Source of the DNA: Polyangiaceae bacterium
GTDB taxonomy: Bacteria; Myxococcota_A; Polyangia; Polyangiales; Polyangiaceae
NCBI GenBank assembly: GCA_029261965.1
Contig: JAJDAH010000113.1
Span: 1 to 58,858 of the forward strand
Length of the DNA stretch: 58,858 nucleotides
Reading direction: 5' to 3'
The stretch's first letter is position 1; each line of letters begins with the position of its first letter. The notes under the pieces were generated by a model. That model saw nothing but the letters and a program-made list of their open reading frames with translations, was not told where the DNA came from and ran no database searches. Below are positions 1 through 7,989 of the stretch, in pieces. A program made the translations under genes and the position numbers.

Positions 1-1
1 C

Positions 2-1282
2 GGTTTTGGCGGCATGGTCACCGAGATCGATTTCGATCCGACGACGCTCCCTCAAGACAACACCGACTTCCCCATCGGGATCCAGGCTGGGGACGCGCGG
101 AGCGACCAGGTCTTGTTGTGGACTCGATACTTCGGAAGCGACAACTTGATCCTGCGCGTCTACACCCCGAGCACTCCCGGTCGCGCGTTCATCTTTTTCG
201 ACGGCCCGGCCACTCCCGATGCGGAAGGTTTCGTGCACCTCGACGTCTCTGCACTACCGGCGGGGACCGAGCTCAGCTACGTCTTTCTCGAGGACCAGGG
301 CGGCACGCTGGTGGCCAGAAGCCCCATTGGGCGTTTTGTCACCGCGTTCGCGGGGACTGCTCGTCAGCGAGTGCGGTTCGGAGCCACGAGTTGCACGAAC
401 AACTCGCGACGACCGTTTTCAGCCCTGCCGATCGCCGGGCAGGAACGCTTCGATTTTTTCATTCTCGCGGGAGACGCCACCTACAACGACTCGGCCAACA
501 CGCTGACGGAGTACCGGAACATTTGGGGCCCCCAGATCGGTAGTGGGTCCTATCAGGCGTTGCTGCAGAGCACGGCCCACTACGCCACTTGGGACGACCA
601 CGAGGTCGACAACAACTGGAACCCCGAGACGATCGGTGCCGCCCGCTTGAACGCCGCGACGCAGACCTTTTTCGAGTTTCTCGCGGTGAGGCCGGAAGCG
701 CCGCTCCGTGTTTGGCGGAGCTTCCGATGGGGCGACACCGTCGAAGTCTTCGTGCTCGACTCGCGGAGCGAACGGCTCCCCTCGACGGCGAACGGGCCGA
801 ACGCGCAGTATATCTCGACCGAGCAGATGAATTGGCTCAAGACCGGGCTTCAATCGAGCACGGCGGTGTTCAAGATTCTCGTCAACTCGGTGCCGATAAC
901 GAACTTCCCCGGGCTCTTCGACTTCGCGCAGGGAGATCGCTGGGAGGGTTACGCTGCGCAGCGGGTGGAGCTGCTCGACTTCATCGTGGACAATTCGATT
1001 CCCGGCGTGTTGTTCATTTCAGGGGACTTCCACCTGGGCGCGTCGGCTTTCGTCGAGCCCGCGGGGAAGTACGCGGCCCTTCGAGAAGTCCTGGCGGGCC
1101 CCGGCGACCAGAACGGAAACATTCTGGCGCCGACCCTCGGCGCACCACAGTTTCCGCTGTCGACCACGACGAGCAACTACACGATTTTCGATGCTGATCC
1201 GAACGCGACACCGCCGAGCATCAGTGTCGAATTCATCGACGACGCCGGCTCTTCGTTCTACACGGAGCTCATCACCTACTGA
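2..1282 (+). CDS. PhoD-type alkaline phosphatase/phosphodiesterase, 5' end cut by window
   Basis: A metallophosphoesterase of the PhoD family, normally an exported enzyme releasing phosphate from phosphomono- or diesters. The reading frame is open to the left edge; the first ATG is at 14, but the export signal expected in PhoD proteins is missing, so the true start probably lies outside the window. Family motifs appear in order: GIQAGDARSDQVLLWTR (the N-terminal PhoD_N-like signature), the metal-binding Cys in GATSC, GDATYND, WDDHEVDNN, LDSR and near the C-terminus GDFHLG. All expected metal-binding motifs are intact, so the enzyme is probably active. The TGA stop is 30 bases before the next gene, which runs the same way. 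Confidence 0.85.
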   Translation, partial: GFGGMVTEIDFDPTTLPQDNTDFPIGIQAGDARSDQVLLWTRYFGSDNLILRVYTPSTPGRAFIFFDGPATPDAEGFVHLDVSALPAGTELSYVFLEDQGGTLVARSPIGRFVTAFAGTARQRVRFGATSCTNNSRRPFSALPIAGQERFDFFILAGDATYNDSANTLTEYRNIWGPQIGSGSYQALLQSTAHYATWDDHEVDNNWNPETIGAARLNAATQTFFEFLAVRPEAPLRVWRSFRWGDTVEVFVLDSRSERLPSTANGPNAQYISTEQMNWLKTGLQSSTAVFKILVNSVPITNFPGLFDFAQGDRWEGYAAQRVELLDFIVDNSIPGVLFISGDFHLGASAFVEPAGKYAALREVLAGPGDQNGNILAPTLGAPQFPLSTTTSNYTIFDADPNATPPSISVEFIDDAGSSFYTELITY

Positions 1283-1314
1283 CGTCGAGCCACCGGCTCG
1301 AAGAGGGCGGCCGC

Positions 1315-1731
1315 ATGGCGGAGCTGAAAACCAAGAGGACTAAAGCGAGTGTCACCGCCTTCATCAACGGCATCGACGACGAGGGTCGCCGGAAGGACGC
1401 TCGCGAGCTCGTACGCATGATGAAGCGAGCGACCGGCGAGAAACCCACGATGTTCGGCACGAGCATCGTCGGCTTCGGCAGCTATCACTACAGGTACGCG
1501 AGTGGCCGCGAAGGGGATTGGTGCGTCACCGGATTTTCCCCGCGGAAGACGAGCCTGACGCTCTACATCATGCCGGGTTTCGCCAAGTACACGGCCCTCC
1601 TGAAGAAGCTCGGAAAGCACAAGACGGCGAAGAGCTGCCTCTACATCAAGAAGCTCGAAGACGTGGACGCCGCTGTCCTGGAGAAGTTGGTGTCGCGAAG
1701 TGTCGCGGACATCCGCAAGATGTACCCCTAG
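1315..1731 (+). CDS. DUF1801 (YdhG-like) protein
   Basis: Small soluble protein of 138 residues matching the DUF1801 family by layout: an N-terminal helical segment (VTAFINGIDDEGRRKDARELVRMM), then a beta-rich half with FGSYHYRY, the FSPRKTSLTLYIM strand pair and a basic C-terminus ending in a helix. No catalytic function is established for this family. ATG at 1315 is preceded by a GAGG Shine-Dalgarno sequence. It sits six bases upstream of the KptA gene on the same strand and may be co-transcribed with it. Confidence 0.75.
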   Translation: MAELKTKRTKASVTAFINGIDDEGRRKDARELVRMMKRATGEKPTMFGTSIVGFGSYHYRYASGREGDWCVTGFSPRKTSLTLYIMPGFAKYTALLKKLGKHKTAKSCLYIKKLEDVDAAVLEKLVSRSVADIRKMYP

Positions 1732-1737
1732 AGCCAA

Positions 1738-2271
1738 GTGATTCGACGAAGCAAGCTCCTGAGCTACGTGCTTCGACATCGCCCAGACGAAATCGGTCTC
1801 GTGCTCGACTCCGCCGGCTGGGTTGGCGTCGACGAGCTCTTGCGAGCGTTCTCCCAAAAGCACGATCCCATGAGCCGAGGCGAGCTCGAAGACATCGTGC
1901 GAGGCAACGACAAGGCACGGTTCGCCTTTAGCGACGACGGTAAACGCATCCGTGCGCTTCAAGGCCATTCGCTCGACGTCGAACTCGAATACGAGCCCCG
2001 CGAGCCGCCGGATCTACTGTTTCACGGCACGGTGGCGTCCAGGCTCGCCTCGATTCGTGAGCGTGGCCTCGAGCGAGGCCGGCGCCACGACGTTCACCTC
2101 TCGACCAGTGCAGAAGTCGCCGAGGGTGTCGGTGAACGTCGTGGTCGACCGGTGGTGCTGGAGGTCGACGCCGCCCGCATGGCGGATGCCGGCCATGCGT
2201 TTCGGTGCACCCCGAACGGGGTGTGGCTCACCGAGCACGTGCCCGCGGTCTTCATCCGCTTCCCTGACTGA
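1738..2271 (+). CDS. kptA: RNA 2'-phosphotransferase (Tpt1/KptA family)
   Basis: KptA/Tpt1 enzymes move a 2'-phosphate from RNA to NAD+, giving ADP-ribose 1'',2''-cyclic phosphate and nicotinamide. The 177-residue protein has the usual length and order: an N-terminal winged-helix half starting SKLLSYVLRHRP with the catalytic Arg-His pair (R13, H14), then the ADP-ribosyltransferase-fold half with LFHGT, the HDVHLS segment, GRPVVLEVD and NGVWLTEHVP. The start is GTG at 1738, chosen because family members begin within a few residues of the SKxLSxxLRH motif. The 3' end overlaps the convergent HAD-like gene by 20 bases. Bacterial KptA has no known tRNA-splicing role, so its in vivo substrate is unclear. 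Confidence 0.9.
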   Translation: MIRRSKLLSYVLRHRPDEIGLVLDSAGWVGVDELLRAFSQKHDPMSRGELEDIVRGNDKARFAFSDDGKRIRALQGHSLDVELEYEPREPPDLLFHGTVASRLASIRERGLERGRRHDVHLSTSAEVAEGVGERRGRPVVLEVDAARMADAGHAFRCTPNGVWLTEHVPAVFIRFPD

Positions 2272-2815
2272 GCTCGGCGCTCACCGGGAAGCGTGCGCGG
2301 ATCTCCCGCTCGGTGTCGGCCCAGGTCCGAACCCAAATCGACCATTCGGGGACGTCCTTTCGCTGAGGGCCGAACAGGAACAGATGGGGCACGCCTTCGC
2401 GCAGGTGGCGAAGGACGTCGACGCGATCGTCGACGAAGTGGGTGATGCCGAGCTTGGCGCAGTGGATGGCTTTTTCTGGTCGCTGACGGCAAAAGCGCAG
2501 GTTCTCGGGCTTCAGGCCGGTTTCGTCGAAGAAGCGCCAGTGGTGTAGCCACAACCTCGAACGGTTCTGGATCTTGGCGCCGCACTTCGAGACGAGCCAC
2601 ACCCGCCCCTCGAAAAGGTCGACGAGTCGTCGGATGGCTTCGAAGGCTCCGTCGGAGGGCGGGGTGGGCATGGCGCTCTCGTCGGTTCCACCGAGGAAAG
2701 ACGTGTCCGCGCCTTCGACCTCGGGCGGGGCGATGATGACTCGACCGATGTCGATGCCGAGACGCGGCTCGGGGTGGCCGCTCGAGCGGCGTGCTTTTTT
2801 CTTTCGTGTGTTCAT
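2252..2815 (-). CDS. HAD-superfamily-like protein of unknown substrate
   Basis: A 187-residue cytosolic protein with HAD-like landmarks: LGIDIGRVI near the N-terminus (D22 as the candidate nucleophile), a motif II-like LVSKCG (S77), a motif III-like Lys (RPEKA, K116) and a motif IV acidic pair in THFVDDRVDVL (D130, D131). The second Asp of the DxD motif, which phosphatases use as the general acid, is Gly here (D-I-G), so phosphatase activity is doubtful. The gene converges on kptA with a 20-base overlap and is divergent from the LysR-type gene. A perfect 6-bp inverted repeat abuts its start codon. Confidence 0.6.
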   Translation of the reverse strand: MNTRKKKARRSSGHPEPRLGIDIGRVIIAPPEVEGADTSFLGGTDESAMPTPPSDGAFEAIRRLVDLFEGRVWLVSKCGAKIQNRSRLWLHHWRFFDETGLKPENLRFCRQRPEKAIHCAKLGITHFVDDRVDVLRHLREGVPHLFLFGPQRKDVPEWSIWVRTWADTEREIRARFPVSAELSQGSG

Positions 2816-2832
2816 GGCGGTGAAATACCGCC
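2816..2832. promoter_or_regulatory. Inverted repeat at the start of the HAD-like gene
   Basis: GGCGGT-GAAAT-ACCGCC is a perfect 6-bp inverted repeat with a 5-base spacer. It lies directly before the ATG at 2815 on the minus strand, where a Shine-Dalgarno sequence would be expected. In the mRNA it could fold into a hairpin that hides the start region, or in DNA it could be an operator. Function is inferred only from symmetry and position. Confidence 0.45.
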
Positions 2833-2835
2833 ATC

Positions 2836-2856
2836 CATAATAATAGAGAACTTATG
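2836..2856. promoter_or_regulatory. LysR-type (T-N11-A) operator box
   Basis: CATAA, 11 bases, TTATG: a perfect 5-bp inverted repeat with the spacing of a LysR-type regulator box (T-N11-A). It lies in a short AT-rich stretch between the divergent HAD-like gene and the LysR-type gene, the standard place for such a regulator to control itself and the neighbour. A TATAAT hexamer follows at 2870-2875, reading toward the regulator. Confidence 0.55.
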
Positions 2857-2884
2857 ATTACCTATGGAGTATAATATAGAAGCT

Positions 2885-3766
2885 ATGATTCGAACTGCCG
2901 ACGAGCTCGAAGCGCTCAGCCCCGACCGACTCGAGGCGTTTTTGGTCTTCGCGGAGCACCTGAGCTTCACCCACGCCGCCCGCGTGTTGCACGTCAGCCA
3001 ACCGGCGTTGCACGGACAGATTGGCCGCATCGCCGACGACCTCGGGGCGACTCTCTATCGTCGGGTCGGCCGCGAGCTCAGGCTCACCCCGGAGGGGGTC
3101 GAGCTCTCGCGCTACGCGCGGGTGACTCTCGAACGAGCTCGAGCGTTCGTCGATGAGCTGCGTGGGGGCGAGAGCTCACGATCGGTCGTGCTCGCCGCGG
3201 GCGAAGGTGTGCTGCTGTATGTGCTCGGTCCCGCGATTCGTCGTTTCCTTCGCGGCAACGCCGCCCCCCTCCGGCTTTTGACCCGCGATCGCGACGGAAC
3301 CGTGCACGCTCTGCGCTCCGGCGAAGCGCACCTCGGTGTAGCCGCGCTCGACGCCGTGCCCGATGGCATCGTCGCGGATCCCCTGCTCGAAGTGCCTCAG
3401 GTTCTCGCCGTTCCGAGCAAGCACCCCCTGGCGTGCCGTCGCCGGGTATCGCTCGCCGATCTCGAGGGCACGAGCCTCGTATTGCCGCCGGTGGGCCGTC
3501 CGCAACGCGCGCGCATCGAGCAGGCTCTGCGCATCGAAGGCGTCCAGTGGTCACTCGCCGTCGAAGCTACCGGTTGGCCTTTGACCCTTCATGCCGTGCG
3601 GCTCGGCCTCGGTCTGGCGATCGTCAACGAGTTCTGCCAGATGCCGCCCGGGGTGGTCGCGGTGCCGCTCGGGGGTCTCGGGCCGGTCGAGTTTCAGCTG
3701 CTGCGAGCCCGTGGCGAGGAGCCGACCGGGGCGGTGCGGTCGCTCGCCGAAAGTCTGTGCGCTTGA
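2885..3766 (+). CDS. LysR-family transcriptional regulator
   Basis: Typical LysR-type protein of about 293 residues. The N-terminal winged helix-turn-helix reads LEAFLVFAEHLSFTHAARVLHVSQPALHGQIGRI, followed by the linker helix and a two-lobed periplasmic-binding-protein-like effector domain. Two ATGs are possible: 2864, or 2885 seven codons later. I prefer 2885 because the TATAAT at 2870-2875 would otherwise fall inside the coding region and neither start has a good ribosome site. The effector is unknown. Candidate targets are the divergent HAD-like gene and, less likely, the lipid-oxidation operons next door. Confidence 0.85.
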   Translation: MIRTADELEALSPDRLEAFLVFAEHLSFTHAARVLHVSQPALHGQIGRIADDLGATLYRRVGRELRLTPEGVELSRYARVTLERARAFVDELRGGESSRSVVLAAGEGVLLYVLGPAIRRFLRGNAAPLRLLTRDRDGTVHALRSGEAHLGVAALDAVPDGIVADPLLEVPQVLAVPSKHPLACRRRVSLADLEGTSLVLPPVGRPQRARIEQALRIEGVQWSLAVEATGWPLTLHAVRLGLGLAIVNEFCQMPPGVVAVPLGGLGPVEFQLLRARGEEPTGAVRSLAESLCA

Positions 3767-3855
3767 GGCGGGCTTCCTTTGCCGCTCGGGCATCATCTTG
3801 ACTTGTGGCCAACGCGCGCCCACTTCGAGCCCGAGCTCGTCGGCGGAGACACGCT

Positions 3856-4629
3856 TCAGATCATCGTTTCGTCGTTCATGCCGTGCAGATTCCTGGCGGT
3901 GGCCGATCTCGGGACCGCGCGCATGTCGGGAGAGGTCCCGAGCACCTTGTCGACGAGCGGGACCGTGAAGCTCATCCAGTAGTTCTCGTTGTGGAAATGA
4001 TGCAAGAGGTGATGCCGCCGAAGGGCTTTGGCCACGCGGGTGCTCGGCACGTGTCCAGTGTGCACGATGAAATGCGTCCACTCGTACGCGAGCAGCATCG
4101 TCGCACTGGCGGCGATGCCCGTGAGCGCGGCGCGCTTGGGGGCGAACGCGAGCAAGAGAACCGCATTGGTGAAGAGCGAACGTTCGACGAGCTTGAAAGG
4201 CAACATCGTCAGATCGACGTCGCGCGGATCCTTGTGATGCGCGCGATGGCGCTTGGCGAAGTCCGGATCGAAGGTGACCTTGCCGTCCTCCATCTTGGGT
4301 TTGAGGTGGAGCACGTACTTGTGCACCAACCATTCCTGAAACGGCCAGTAGCCGACGACTCCGGCGCAGATCGCGACGTCGGTCGGTCCCGGTGGCCCGA
4401 GCAGCGCGCGACCGGCCCAACCCACCGCAGCCGTCGCTGCGATGAGCCGCGGTCCCGGTCTCGAGAAGAACACCTTGACCGCGTCCTTGAGCGTCTTGAC
4501 GGTCATGGCGTCGACTGGGTCGAGCCCGCGGCGTTTGGGCCGCACCGCCTCGTTCACGTCGGCCCTGGGTTTTTTCGCCCGCGGTGCACCCACGACCGCG
4601 GCAGCGCTCTTGCCGTTAGAACCCGACAC
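3856..4629 (-). CDS. Fatty-acid hydroxylase/sterol desaturase superfamily protein
   Basis: Integral membrane di-iron oxidase of about 257 residues. It carries the superfamily's histidine clusters: HKYVLH (H93, H98), HRAHHKDP (H118, H121, H122), HFIVH, then HHLLHHFHNENYW. Hydrophobic helices lie between them (ATAAVGWAGRALLG and TNAVLLLAFAP). Such enzymes use O2 to hydroxylate or desaturate lipids or sterols in the membrane. The GTG at 4629 is chosen over the ATG at 4506 because GGAGGAG sits nine bases before it; the longer frame upstream only shadows the preceding gene. The start overlaps the end of the copper-monooxygenase gene by 14 bases, so translation is probably coupled. It is the last gene of the minus-strand operon. 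Confidence 0.85.
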   Translation of the reverse strand: MSGSNGKSAAAVVGAPRAKKPRADVNEAVRPKRRGLDPVDAMTVKTLKDAVKVFFSRPGPRLIAATAAVGWAGRALLGPPGPTDVAICAGVVGYWPFQEWLVHKYVLHLKPKMEDGKVTFDPDFAKRHRAHHKDPRDVDLTMLPFKLVERSLFTNAVLLLAFAPKRAALTGIAASATMLLAYEWTHFIVHTGHVPSTRVAKALRRHHLLHHFHNENYWMSFTVPLVDKVLGTSPDMRAVPRSATARNLHGMNDETMI

Positions 4630-5551
4630 AGGGTGCGACTCCTCCACCGCTCGGGTAGTAGTAACCGAAGAAGATGCACATCTCGTCGCTGGCGAGATCG
4701 CCGTAGCGAACGGTGTCGTCCGTATCGTTGTTCCATGCGCACGAGAATTGGAACTCGTCCATCGGCTTGATGGCGATCGGCGGGTCGAACGAGACGACGT
4801 CGGGGCTGTCCCATTCTTTGCTCGAATACACCGGCGTCGTGACTCCATCGATGATCGTGGCGATGTCGAACGAATCGGTCCGCGCGTGGCTGTGGGAAGT
4901 CAGCGCGAAGACGTTGGCGTCGGTGAACATCTGACAGGTTTGCACCTCGACGTGGTCGGTGCGCGGAGGGATCTCGAAGTTGAGGTCGGCTCCGCCGATG
5001 ATCCCCACCGATTCGAAGGTCGTGGCGGGGTCGCCGGCGTGCAGGTTGATCTTCAGCTCCTCGGTGACCGTCTCCCCGGTCGTGTTGAGAAGGTGGATCT
5101 GGGTCAGCATCGGTTTCTTCGCGTCGAGAGCGAACGCGACTCCCGCCGGCATCTCGAACGGAGCTTGCACACGATTCCCCGGGTAGACCGCCGGGTGCGT
5201 GATGTAGAAACCGGTCGGGCAGTCACCGATGCCGGGCTCGAAGTCCTCCCCCGCGGTGTGCATGACGAAGTGGTGAACGAAACCCGAGTGATTCTGCTCG
5301 AACTTCACGATCGGCAGCGCTTCGTCGCTCGGCAGATCGAAGAAGTGGCACCGCGTCGCTTCCTCTCCGGGGCCGAGCGTGATGGGGCCCGTGGCGATCT
5401 GTACGCCTCGCTCGGGAGGCTCGAACTGGGCTTGGGACGGCGCGCCGGCCGCGCCTGCTGCCCCCGCCGAACCGTCGGCGTTGCTGGTCGTGTCCGTACC
5501 GCCGCACGCCGTGAGCGTCGCCGTCACCATGGTGATTGCAATGATTCGCAT
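4616..5551 (-). CDS. Lipoprotein copper type II monooxygenase (PHM/DBH-like)
   Basis: A 311-residue exported lipoprotein: signal peptide with the lipobox TLTAC (C16), a short Ala/Gly tether (about 20-40), then two jelly-roll domains of the copper type II ascorbate-dependent monooxygenase family. All ligands expected from animal peptidylglycine monooxygenase can be placed: H93-H94 (FVHHFVMH) and H153 (TQIHLLN) for the first copper; H220 and H222 (SHSHAR) and M291 (SDEMC) for the second. The enzyme should hydroxylate an unactivated C-H bond using O2 and an external reductant outside the cytoplasm. Its place inside a beta-oxidation operon, four bases after the MaoC gene and overlapping the desaturase, is unusual. 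Substrate unknown. Confidence 0.85.
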   Translation of the reverse strand: MRIIAITMVTATLTACGGTDTTSNADGSAGAAGAAGAPSQAQFEPPERGVQIATGPITLGPGEEATRCHFFDLPSDEALPIVKFEQNHSGFVHHFVMHTAGEDFEPGIGDCPTGFYITHPAVYPGNRVQAPFEMPAGVAFALDAKKPMLTQIHLLNTTGETVTEELKINLHAGDPATTFESVGIIGGADLNFEIPPRTDHVEVQTCQMFTDANVFALTSHSHARTDSFDIATIIDGVTTPVYSSKEWDSPDVVSFDPPIAIKPMDEFQFSCAWNNDTDDTVRYGDLASDEMCIFFGYYYPSGGGVAPCVGF

Positions 5552-5555
5552 TTTC

Positions 5556-6374
5556 TTACTCCAACTTCGCCGTTCCCTCGTCGAGAACGGGGACGCCCTT
5601 TTGATTGACAGTTTGAAAGGTCACGTTGCTTCCGTCGACCCAGATCCGAGTCGTGAGCTCGTCTCCGTGAAAGACCATTTTCGAGAACCGAACTCCCACG
5701 GAGCGAAGGCGCGCGGCATTGCCGCCCGCCACGGCGTCGATGATGGCTCGCGTGGAAAATGCGAGCGTGCACATGCCGTGTAGGATGATGTCGGGCAACC
5801 CCACACTTTTGGCGAAGCTCTCGTCGGTGTGAATGGGGAAGCTGTCACCGGAACCTTTGGCGTACAGCCGCGATTGGCCCTCCTTCACCACTTCGGTGAC
5901 CTCGTGGGTCGGTGGCCCCGGGTCCGGGCGTTCTTCCTTGGTGCCGCCCCCCGTTTTTCCTCCACGCACGAAGTAGCGGGTTTGCCCGTCGGAAACGCTC
6001 GCTGCTTTGGCATCGACGATGTCGAAGTCGAACGCGATGAGCTGTCCGCTGCCCTTGTCGGTGATGCCCCGGAAGGTCGCAATGCACTCGAGCTCGGTAC
6101 CTTCGCGGACGGGCTTTTTGAAATTGATGTCGATGCCCCCGTGAACGATCCGCATGATGTTCACGTCCGCATCGATGTCCGGCAGCATGGCGCCAGTGCC
6201 GGGGATGATGCTCGCGGCGACGACGAGCGGCGGGCCGGCGTAGTCGGGATTTTTCGGGTCCGTGTGCCGGGGGTTGGTGTCGGCGATGCCGGCGGCGAAC
6301 GCCGCGATTCTTTCGGCGTCCACCTTCGTGGGCCCGGTTCGTTTTTCTTCGCCGACGTGCTCTTGCCAACCCAT
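5556..6374 (-). CDS. Double-hotdog MaoC-type (R)-enoyl-CoA hydratase-like protein
   Basis: A 272-residue protein with two hotdog domains, the layout of eukaryotic-type hydratase 2. The C-terminal domain holds the active-site segment GSGDSFPIHTDESFAKSVG with the Asp/His dyad (D177, H182), then LPDIILHGM. The usual Asn of the GDxNPxH motif is Phe, so the substrate or chemistry may differ. The N-terminal domain has lost the dyad and probably shapes the acyl pocket, as in known double-hotdog hydratases that take bulky acyl-CoAs. It lies between the 3-beta-HSD-like SDR (14-base gap) and the copper monooxygenase (4-base gap). A paralogue with the canonical motif lies at 15754-16605. Confidence 0.85.
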   Translation of the reverse strand: MGWQEHVGEEKRTGPTKVDAERIAAFAAGIADTNPRHTDPKNPDYAGPPLVVAASIIPGTGAMLPDIDADVNIMRIVHGGIDINFKKPVREGTELECIATFRGITDKGSGQLIAFDFDIVDAKAASVSDGQTRYFVRGGKTGGGTKEERPDPGPPTHEVTEVVKEGQSRLYAKGSGDSFPIHTDESFAKSVGLPDIILHGMCTLAFSTRAIIDAVAGGNAARLRSVGVRFSKMVFHGDELTTRIWVDGSNVTFQTVNQKGVPVLDEGTAKLE

Positions 6375-6388
6375 CTTTCAGTCTCCTG

Positions 6389-7564
6389 TCAGGCTCGTTG
6401 AAGGCGCGCGCTCGCCGCCCGAACGATTCGCGCTCCGAGACCGCGTTTGCGTTCGGGCCGGCTCTGCCGCCGAGCTCGGGCCCATTCGCGGACCGCGTCG
6501 GGCTTGGGCAACCACCCCGCGTCGATGTACCAGGCGAGCGTGCTCGGGATGCCTCGCTGCAAGTCCGGGTGTCGGTAGAAGAAACCGAGCTCGACGAGAT
6601 CCCGGTTGTCGTAGACGTGGTCGGCGGCGAAGTAGTAGAGCCAGTCGCGGTCGAGCTTCGGGGTCAGGATCGGCGAAAAATCGAGCTCCTCCGCCAGACG
6701 GCGCCATCGGCGATCGATTTCGCGGTTGGCTGCCTGGAGCCGCTTCTCTGGCGCCCAGAGAGCGATGGCTTCGGCCAGCGGTGACATCACACGGCCGGGC
6801 ACGTTCGGTCGACGATCCACCGACATGCCGAGCTCGACGCAGATCGTTTCGAGCGCGGTCATGATGTCGGCTGGCGAATCGTCCGCGAGGTTGTAGACAC
6901 CGCCGATCGTCTTCGGCTCGGCTAGGGCGAAAGCCACGGCTCGTGAAACGTCTTCGACGTGCACCGCGTGGTACTTCGACGCCTTGCGTACGCCCCATAC
7001 ACGCTCTTGACCCGCCGCCAGCGGAAGATAGAGCGCAGCGATGAACGGGGCGAAGCCGTATCGGCTGCCGGGGCCATACACGACGGTCGGGCGAAGGACC
7101 GTCACGTCGAGACGGTCCATGGCGTCACGGGCGATCCGATCGCCCGCCGCCTTGGTTTCCTCGTAGGGGTGGCGAGGTCGCAGGGCAGCGCTCGTCGGGC
7201 ACGGGACCGACTCTGGTCGCCCGTAGACGGCCACCGAGCTGAGGTGAACGAGCCGTCGGACTCCCGTCTCTTCGCAAGCCGCGGTCACTCGTTCGACGGT
7301 CGTGGCGTTGGCCGCCACGAGCGCGTCTCGCGCCGCACTCAAGTCGAACAGGCCGGCACTGTGCACGATGGCGTCTTGGCCTTCGAGCAAGCGCTCGCAC
7401 GCGCCGGCGTCGAGCAAGTCGGCTTCGACCGCGCGAGCCGATTGGATGTGGCTCAGATCGACGCCGGGTCGGTCGCTGGCTGTGACTTCGTGACTCTCTC
7501 GGGTGAGCGCCTCGACGATGGCTCGTCCGATGAATCCCCCGGCTCCTGTGACGACGACCAACAT
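6389..7564 (-). CDS. NAD-dependent epimerase / 3-beta-hydroxysteroid dehydrogenase-like SDR
   Basis: Extended short-chain dehydrogenase of 391 residues. It has the Rossmann glycine motif TGAGGFIG at the N-terminus, HLSSVAVYG, and the catalytic Tyr-Lys pair in PYEETK. The tail is longer than in sugar epimerases (about 90 residues with a hydrophobic WLYYFAADHVYD stretch), as in 3-beta-HSD-type enzymes acting on sterols or related alcohols. ATG at 7564 is chosen because it begins MLVVVTGAGG; the frame upstream shadows the DUF35 gene. It probably oxidises a secondary alcohol of the operon's lipid substrate. Confidence 0.8.
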   Translation of the reverse strand: MLVVVTGAGGFIGRAIVEALTRESHEVTASDRPGVDLSHIQSARAVEADLLDAGACERLLEGQDAIVHSAGLFDLSAARDALVAANATTVERVTAACEETGVRRLVHLSSVAVYGRPESVPCPTSAALRPRHPYEETKAAGDRIARDAMDRLDVTVLRPTVVYGPGSRYGFAPFIAALYLPLAAGQERVWGVRKASKYHAVHVEDVSRAVAFALAEPKTIGGVYNLADDSPADIMTALETICVELGMSVDRRPNVPGRVMSPLAEAIALWAPEKRLQAANREIDRRWRRLAEELDFSPILTPKLDRDWLYYFAADHVYDNRDLVELGFFYRHPDLQRGIPSTLAWYIDAGWLPKPDAVREWARARRQSRPERKRGLGARIVRAASARLQRA

Positions 7565-7572
7565 GTTCGCCT

Positions 7573-7989
7573 CTAGCCCACCGGGGTGTAGCTGTGCACG
7601 ACCAGCTCGTCGGAGACTTCGAACGGCTCGAAGCGCACCTTCTGACCGATTTTCAAGTCGGACAGTTTGGCGTTGATCTTGGTCGCGATGCGCCCGACCC
7701 CGGGGACCTCGACGATGCCGATGACGTCCGGGGCCACGAAGCGCAGAGCGCGCGATTGGGTCGTGAAGGCGTAGAGCGTGGCTTCTCCGCTGATGTCCAC
7801 CCAATCGACCTCGTCGTGGAAACAAGCCGGGCAGAACGGTCGCGGCGGATACGCCGTGTGCTCGCACTTGGGGCACTTCGTCGTGTGAAACTTCTTGGTT
7901 TCGCGAAGCAGCCGGTAATACTCGCCGGTTGCGCCGTCGTCGTGATGGTCGATGGCGCGTTTGGTGTAAGCGTCGATTTGCTCTTTCAT
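7573..7989 (-). CDS. DUF35 zinc-ribbon/OB-fold protein
   Basis: A 138-residue DUF35 protein with a four-Cys zinc ribbon (C39, C42, C53, C56; KCPKCEHTAYPPRPFCPAC) followed by an OB fold. DUF35 proteins act as partners and CoA-binding scaffolds of thiolase-fold enzymes, for example in the steroid side-chain aldolase Ltp2-ChsH2 and the archaeal thiolase-HMG-CoA synthase complex. Its ATG overlaps the stop of the upstream thiolase-fold gene by four bases (ATGA), consistent with coupled synthesis of a complex with that protein. Confidence 0.9.
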   Translation of the reverse strand: MKEQIDAYTKRAIDHHDDGATGEYYRLLRETKKFHTTKCPKCEHTAYPPRPFCPACFHDEVDWVDISGEATLYAFTTQSRALRFVAPDVIGIVEVPGVGRIATKINAKLSDLKIGQKVRFEPFEVSDELVVHSYTPVG

